Source: an uncultured Eubacteriales bacterium
GTDB taxonomy: Bacteria; Bacillota; Clostridia; Christensenellales; Borkfalkiaceae
Direction of reading: 5' to 3'
DNA: 9,515 nucleotides
NCBI GenBank assembly: GCA_958405585.1
Contig: CATYEP010000062.1
Location: forward strand, 1-9,515
Shown: positions 6,618 through 9,515 of the stretch, piece after piece
Numbering within the stretch: the first letter of the stretch is position 1
Layout of the letters: each line of letters opens with the position of its first letter
Made by a program: the position numbers and the translations under genes
Notes under the pieces: model-generated
The model's input: only the letters and a program-made list of their open reading frames with translations
The model's database searches: none
What the model was told of the DNA's origin: nothing

Positions 6618-8183
6618 TTATTTCTTGGCGGGAATATCTTTCGGCTTTTCCGATTCCGCTCCTTCTTCCGACGCTTCCTCCGCGACATTATTTTCCGGCT
6701 CGATATCCGCCGTTGAAGGTGCAAGGCTCGTGATCACCTTATCTTCCGCCTCTTCCTGCTCTTTTGTCGGCTCTTTCGTGTTCGGAATGATCAGGTTCAA
6801 AAGAATCGCCAATACGGTTGCAATCGCAAGCGGCGAAATTTCGACCTGCCCGATCATCACTTTATAAACCGTGTTACCGGTTACATCTCCGATCAGACTC
6901 ATTGCACCCATACCCAATCCGACCGCCAATGTGACCGATACAACGATCAGATTCTTTGTATTGTTGAAATCAACCTTTGAATCCACGAGGGTACGAAGAC
7001 CGGAAGCTGAAATCATACCATACAGAATGATCGAAGCACCTCCGATAACAGGGCCCGGAATCGTTGCAAGAAAATCGGCAAAAACAGTGAACATACCAAA
7101 AATCACCGCAAGGCATGCCGCAAAGAAAATATTGCGCGGATTGTAGTTTTTCGTAATCGCAAGCACTGCCGTATTTTCACCGTACGTCGTGTTTGCAGGG
7201 CCGCCCAAAAGACCGCTGACCGCCGTCGCAATACCGTCGCCCATGACCGTACGATGCAGACCGGGATCGACCATGAAATCTTTGCCGCATATCGTACTGT
7301 TCGCACTGATATCGCCCAGATGTTCCATGAACGTAACGATCGCAAGCGGTACGATCATCAGGATCGCAGACACAAGTGTCGTACCGAACGTCGGCGACGA
7401 GAATCCGAGATAGAATGAAAATTCTTCGCCGATGTGCTGGAACAACACGATCCTTTCTGCGCTGAATGCGAGCGATCCGTCAAAATGACTGAATACGTTG
7501 TTTTCCTGCACAATATAGCTCAGCAGGCTGCCGCCGGGCACAAGGCTGATAATAAACGCATAAACATATCCCACGCCAAAGCCAAGCAAAATAGGAATAA
7601 CTTTCAAGAACGACTTCGGCTTCGCATATGCATTGACCAAAATCATGGTCAGCGCAGTAATAATTGCCGTCGTCCAGGATTTCCAGAGCGCTACAGTACG
7701 GATATCGTTATTTAAACCAAAAGAAATAATGTTGCTCTGGAACGCTTTCGGGGCAAGGATCATACCGATGATCAACACCACCGGCCCTACCACGATCGCA
7801 GGGAACAGCTTCTTGATCTTGTGCACACCGACATACTTGATCACGATAGCAAAGATCACATATACGAGCCCCGCCAGTACCAGTGATATCGCAACTGCTG
7901 CCATCGCTTCCTGCCATGCTGCCCCGTATTTTTCTTTGTCAGAACCTACAACCGCCATCAGCGCAGGCAAAAACGCAAAGCTCGAACCTAAAAATACAGG
8001 TACTTTCTTCTGCGCAATGAAATAGAATAGAATCGTTCCGATACCTGCGGCGATCATCGCCATTGCAATGCTCATGTTTGCAAGAATAGGCACCGTAATA
8101 GTCGCGCCTAACATCGCAAACATATGCTGAAAACTCAGTGCCGCATCTTTCGCAGTCAGCGGCAGTTTTCTGCTGTTGGACAT
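6618..8183 (-). CDS. uraA: Uracil permease, NCS2 nucleobase:cation symporter (521 aa)
   Basis: This is an NCS2-family nucleobase transporter of the UraA/PyrP branch, importing uracil across the cytoplasmic membrane by cation (usually proton) symport for pyrimidine salvage. Strong family signatures are FLGSSFAFLPAL (64-75), FMEHLGDISANS (285-296), DPGLHRTVMGDGIAT (306-320), GPANTTYGENTAVLAIT (328-344) and GGASIILYGMISASGLRTLV (381-400). Glu287 and Glu336 correspond to the substrate-binding glutamates of UraA. Hydrophobic segments run throughout to about 467, consistent with the 14-helix fold. It is about 90 residues longer than E. coli UraA, from an enlarged loop around 215-265 and a hydrophilic, Glu-rich tail (470-521) that is probably cytoplasmic. 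AGGAGG (8189-8194) lies 5 nt before the ATG. No PyrR-type leader motif or attenuator is obvious. Xanthine or other nucleobase specificity is less likely given the motifs. Confidence 0.92.
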   Translation of the reverse strand: MSNSRKLPLTAKDAALSFQHMFAMLGATITVPILANMSIAMAMIAAGIGTILFYFIAQKKVPVFLGSSFAFLPALMAVVGSDKEKYGAAWQEAMAAVAISLVLAGLVYVIFAIVIKYVGVHKIKKLFPAIVVGPVVLIIGMILAPKAFQSNIISFGLNNDIRTVALWKSWTTAIITALTMILVNAYAKPKSFLKVIPILLGFGVGYVYAFIISLVPGGSLLSYIVQENNVFSHFDGSLAFSAERIVLFQHIGEEFSFYLGFSSPTFGTTLVSAILMIVPLAIVTFMEHLGDISANSTICGKDFMVDPGLHRTVMGDGIATAVSGLLGGPANTTYGENTAVLAITKNYNPRNIFFAACLAVIFGMFTVFADFLATIPGPVIGGASIILYGMISASGLRTLVDSKVDFNNTKNLIVVSVTLAVGLGMGAMSLIGDVTGNTVYKVMIGQVEISPLAIATVLAILLNLIIPNTKEPTKEQEEAEDKVITSLAPSTADIEPENNVAEEASEEGAESEKPKDIPAKK

Positions 8184-8255
8184 AAATTCCTCCTGTTCCC
8201 TTTTCTTCTTTCGCTCTCCGGCTTAACTTCCGCTTACCGGCTCGCTATCTCATTT

Positions 8256-8284
8256 ATTTTACTATAAACGTTTTCGAATTGCAA
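8256..8284 (-). promoter_or_regulatory. Promoter of the uracil permease gene
   Basis: The minus strand has TTGCAA (8279-8284), a 17-bp spacer and TAAAAT (8256-8261); an overlapping option is TTGATT with a TATAGT -10. Transcription would start near 8249 and give a leader of about 65 nt. The -10 region TATAGTAAAATAA is identical to that of the tRNA-Leu promoter. Confidence 0.65.
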
Positions 8285-8292
8285 TCAATTCG
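8275..8292. promoter_or_regulatory. Palindrome over the uracil permease -35 box, possible operator
   Basis: CGAATTG (8275-8281) and CAATTCG (8286-8292) form a perfect 7-bp inverted repeat around CAAT. The -35 hexamer of the uracil permease promoter lies inside it. There is no adjacent T run, so it is a poor terminator for the upstream YjbR-like gene and fits better as a binding site; the protein is unknown. Confidence 0.45.
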
Positions 8293-8337
8293 CATTGCCT
8301 TTCCATATTTTCATCACCTTATTTTCACATTAAACTT

Positions 8338-8718
8338 TCATTCGACCGCTTTGCCTGTACTCCCTCGTTTAGAAGTCAGATCATAACTCAGCCTGATCAG
8401 ATTTTTGATCTCTTCTTCCGGAACATCCGAACAAAGCCTGACCGTGATCCAATGTGCCTTGTTCATATGATACGCAGGCAAAATCCCCTTATAATTCTGA
8501 CACAATATCTCCGACAGCTGCGGCGGACATTTCAGATTTAAACAAAACTCGTCCTCAGCCCCGCTAAAATACTTCTTCGGCACTTTCAGCCATAACCCAA
8601 ACCATCGCCGCGTCTGCTTATGACGGAATACCAACGTTTCAAAATCCTCTTCAAAAGGACAGTCCGCCGTGACTCCACCCAACCCTTTTATCCATTCTGT
8701 CAGCTCTTTCTTTTCCAT
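8338..8718 (-). CDS. MmcQ/YjbR-like protein (126 aa)
   Basis: The sequence matches the YjbR/MmcQ family, small proteins with a CyaY-like or 'double wing' fold sometimes described as DNA-binding but without an established function. Typical features are FETLVFRH followed by RRWFGLWLKVPKKYF, then EDEFCLNLKCPP, PAYHMNKAHWITVRL and an LIRLSYDLT C-terminal helix. The length is normal for the family. I chose the ATG at 8716-8718 (MEKKELTEWIKGL) because the six extra codons upstream contain TATAAT. This start is six bases after the -10 box, so the mRNA would be leaderless. The alternative ATG at 8734-8736 has AAAGGA five bases upstream and adds six residues; it would need a different promoter. No clear terminator lies between this gene and the downstream uracil permease gene. 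Confidence 0.85.
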   Translation of the reverse strand: MEKKELTEWIKGLGGVTADCPFEEDFETLVFRHKQTRRWFGLWLKVPKKYFSGAEDEFCLNLKCPPQLSEILCQNYKGILPAYHMNKAHWITVRLCSDVPEEEIKNLIRLSYDLTSKRGSTGKAVE

Positions 8719-8724
8719 ATTTCC

Positions 8725-8753
8725 ATTATAACGCATCCATTTCCTTTAATCAA
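8725..8753 (-). promoter_or_regulatory. Promoter of the YjbR-like gene (leaderless arrangement)
   Basis: The minus strand has TTGATT (8748-8753), a 17-bp spacer and a perfect TATAAT (8725-8730). The ATG at 8718 begins seven bases after the box, where transcription is expected to start. Confidence 0.7.
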
Positions 8754-8805
8754 CACTTTTTCAAAATCAGTCGAACTTTATAAAATTAACGGACAGGTGT
8801 TGATT
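8748..8805. repeat. 9-bp inverted repeat covering two divergent -35 boxes
   Basis: AATCAACAC (8748-8756) and GTGTTGATT (8797-8805) are exact reverse complements, centres 49 bp apart. Each contains the TTGATT -35 hexamer of one of the two divergent promoters. Only six of the nine positions are explained by the -35 function. Confidence 0.7.
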
Positions 8806-8828
8806 TTTTGATCCGTTTGTGTTAAAAT
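8800..8828 (+). promoter_or_regulatory. Promoter of the four-helix membrane protein gene
   Basis: TTGATT (8800-8805), a 17-bp spacer and TAAAAT (8823-8828). Transcription would start near 8835, giving a leader of about 28 nt that contains the ribosome binding site. Confidence 0.7.
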
Positions 8829-8862
8829 TAGGTTAACGATATCATATAAGGAGAATATGTAT

Positions 8863-9366
8863 ATGGCTAAAAAATCGAAAATCAAATACTACATTCCTGG
8901 TGCAATTGCTTTGCTTCTCGGAATCGCAGCATTCTGCATGATGTTCCTGGATGCAGTATCTTACGTCGGAAAAATCGGAGGATCCACGATCTCTATTGCG
9001 GGTATGGATCTTGCTTTCGGCAGTAAAAACACGGATATCCCCGGTGTTACCATCGAAGTCCTTCAGTTCAACATCATGGTAACGCTCGCCTATGTCCTGC
9101 CTTTGCTGGGAGGAATCATTTCCCTGATCACAGGCAAAAGCTTTATCGGTAAAATCATCGCTACGGCTTGCTTCGTAGTCGGTGCGGTTTTCCTCTTCAG
9201 CACGACCGGATTTACCGCCATCAGCTTCGGATCGGATACGAAAGACGCGATTCTGCTTCTCTTCAACGAGAAACTTGCGATCGGCTCCATCATCGGCGGC
9301 ATTCTCGCCATCATCGGCGCTGTAGTCAGCTTCTTCAAAGGTTCCATTGCAAAAATGATCAACTGA
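8863..9366 (+). CDS. Small integral membrane protein of unknown function (167 aa)
   Basis: I do not recognise a family. Numbered from MAKKSKIKYY, four hydrophobic segments are visible: about 10-31 (IPGAIALLLGIAAFCMMFLD), 70-90, 94-116 (FIGKIIATACFVVGAVFLF) and 138-158 (IGSIIGGILAIIGAVVSFF). A polar loop of about 40 residues with SISIAGMDLAFG joins helices 1 and 2, and a short polar loop with SDTKD joins 3 and 4. The lysine-rich N-terminus favours a cytoplasmic N-terminus with both ends inside. AAGGAG (8848-8853) lies 9 nt before the ATG at 8863 but only 3 nt before the ATG at 8857, so the second ATG is preferred. Strong promoter and terminator make it a single-gene unit. No active-site motif, cysteine pair or transporter signature is evident. 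Confidence 0.85.
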   Translation: MAKKSKIKYYIPGAIALLLGIAAFCMMFLDAVSYVGKIGGSTISIAGMDLAFGSKNTDIPGVTIEVLQFNIMVTLAYVLPLLGGIISLITGKSFIGKIIATACFVVGAVFLFSTTGFTAISFGSDTKDAILLLFNEKLAIGSIIGGILAIIGAVVSFFKGSIAKMIN

Positions 9367-9382
9367 TCCAGTATCAGTTCCG

Positions 9383-9419
9383 GCCGGCAAAGCATTACGC
9401 TTTGCCGGCTCTTTTATTT
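9383..9419 (+). terminator. Intrinsic terminator of the membrane protein gene
   Basis: GCCGGCAAAGC (9383-9393), loop ATTAC, and GCTTTGCCGGC (9399-9409) form a perfect 11-bp stem followed by TCTTTTATTT. It begins 16 bp after the stop codon. Confidence 0.92.
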
Positions 9420-9515
9420 ATAAACCCCCCCCTTTTTGTATTATTAAAACACACCATCAACCAAAAAGATTAACAAAAAAACCGCGTAAATGTGATCAAA
9501 ATTTAATTAATAAAA

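Noticed and set aside
8262..8278. Catabolite-control (cre-like) site around GAAAACGTTT
   Set aside because: Two conserved positions of the usual consensus are mismatched and the stretch is the AT-rich promoter spacer.
8286..8306. Seven-codon minus-strand frame (MERQCEL) before the uracil permease gene
   Set aside because: It ends upstream of the expected permease transcription start and overlaps the -35 palindrome, so it is not a leader peptide of that transcript.
8842..9390. 182-codon minus-strand open frame
   Set aside because: Low-complexity Asp/Glu/Arg-rich shadow of the membrane protein gene, which has its own promoter, ribosome binding site and terminator on the plus strand.

Overview
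The window looks like a chromosomal segment of a low-to-mid GC Bacillota (Clostridia-like, plausibly gut-associated) genome. The evidence is strong AGGAGG-type ribosome binding sites, classical sigma-A promoters, a TTG start, Clostridia-style carbohydrate genes and short intrinsic terminators. No phage, IS, CRISPR or plasmid feature was seen. Of the eight complete stop codons, six are TGA and two TAA; the only TAG in a coding frame interrupts a gene.

Layout. 1-71: 5' part of a tRNA-Leu(UAG) on the minus strand with its promoter. 206-233: a terminator for a minus-strand gene (246-623) encoding a very cysteine-rich protein with 36-bp tandem repeats. 781-1227: a minus-strand GNAT acetyltransferase with its own near-consensus promoter. 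1455-4451: a long minus-strand GH106-like glycoside hydrolase, split by one in-frame amber codon at 3567-3569 into 294-aa and 697-aa parts. 4781-5542: a minus-strand sugar isomerase/epimerase-like TIM barrel. 5687-6484: a divergent plus-strand AraC-type regulator whose promoter suggests a leaderless mRNA. 6531-6570: a terminator shared with the convergent uracil permease gene (6618-8183, minus). 8338-8718: a minus-strand MmcQ/YjbR-like gene, also apparently leaderless. 8863-9366: a divergent four-helix membrane protein ending in a strong terminator. The last 96 bases hold no recognisable gene.

How the genes fit together. The AraC regulator, TIM-barrel enzyme and glycoside hydrolase form a plausible small carbohydrate-use locus: the hydrolase has no signal peptide and would act on imported glycosides, and the isomerase/epimerase would process a released sugar. 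No transporter is visible, and the amber codon probably inactivates the hydrolase in this strain. The other genes look like independent housekeeping or accessory units.

No clearly new system is visible. The most notable signals are the amber-split hydrolase, promoter boxes lying inside apparent N-terminal extensions (with leaderless starts), a recurrent promoter type, a 9-bp inverted repeat covering two divergent -35 boxes, and the repeat-built cysteine-rich protein.
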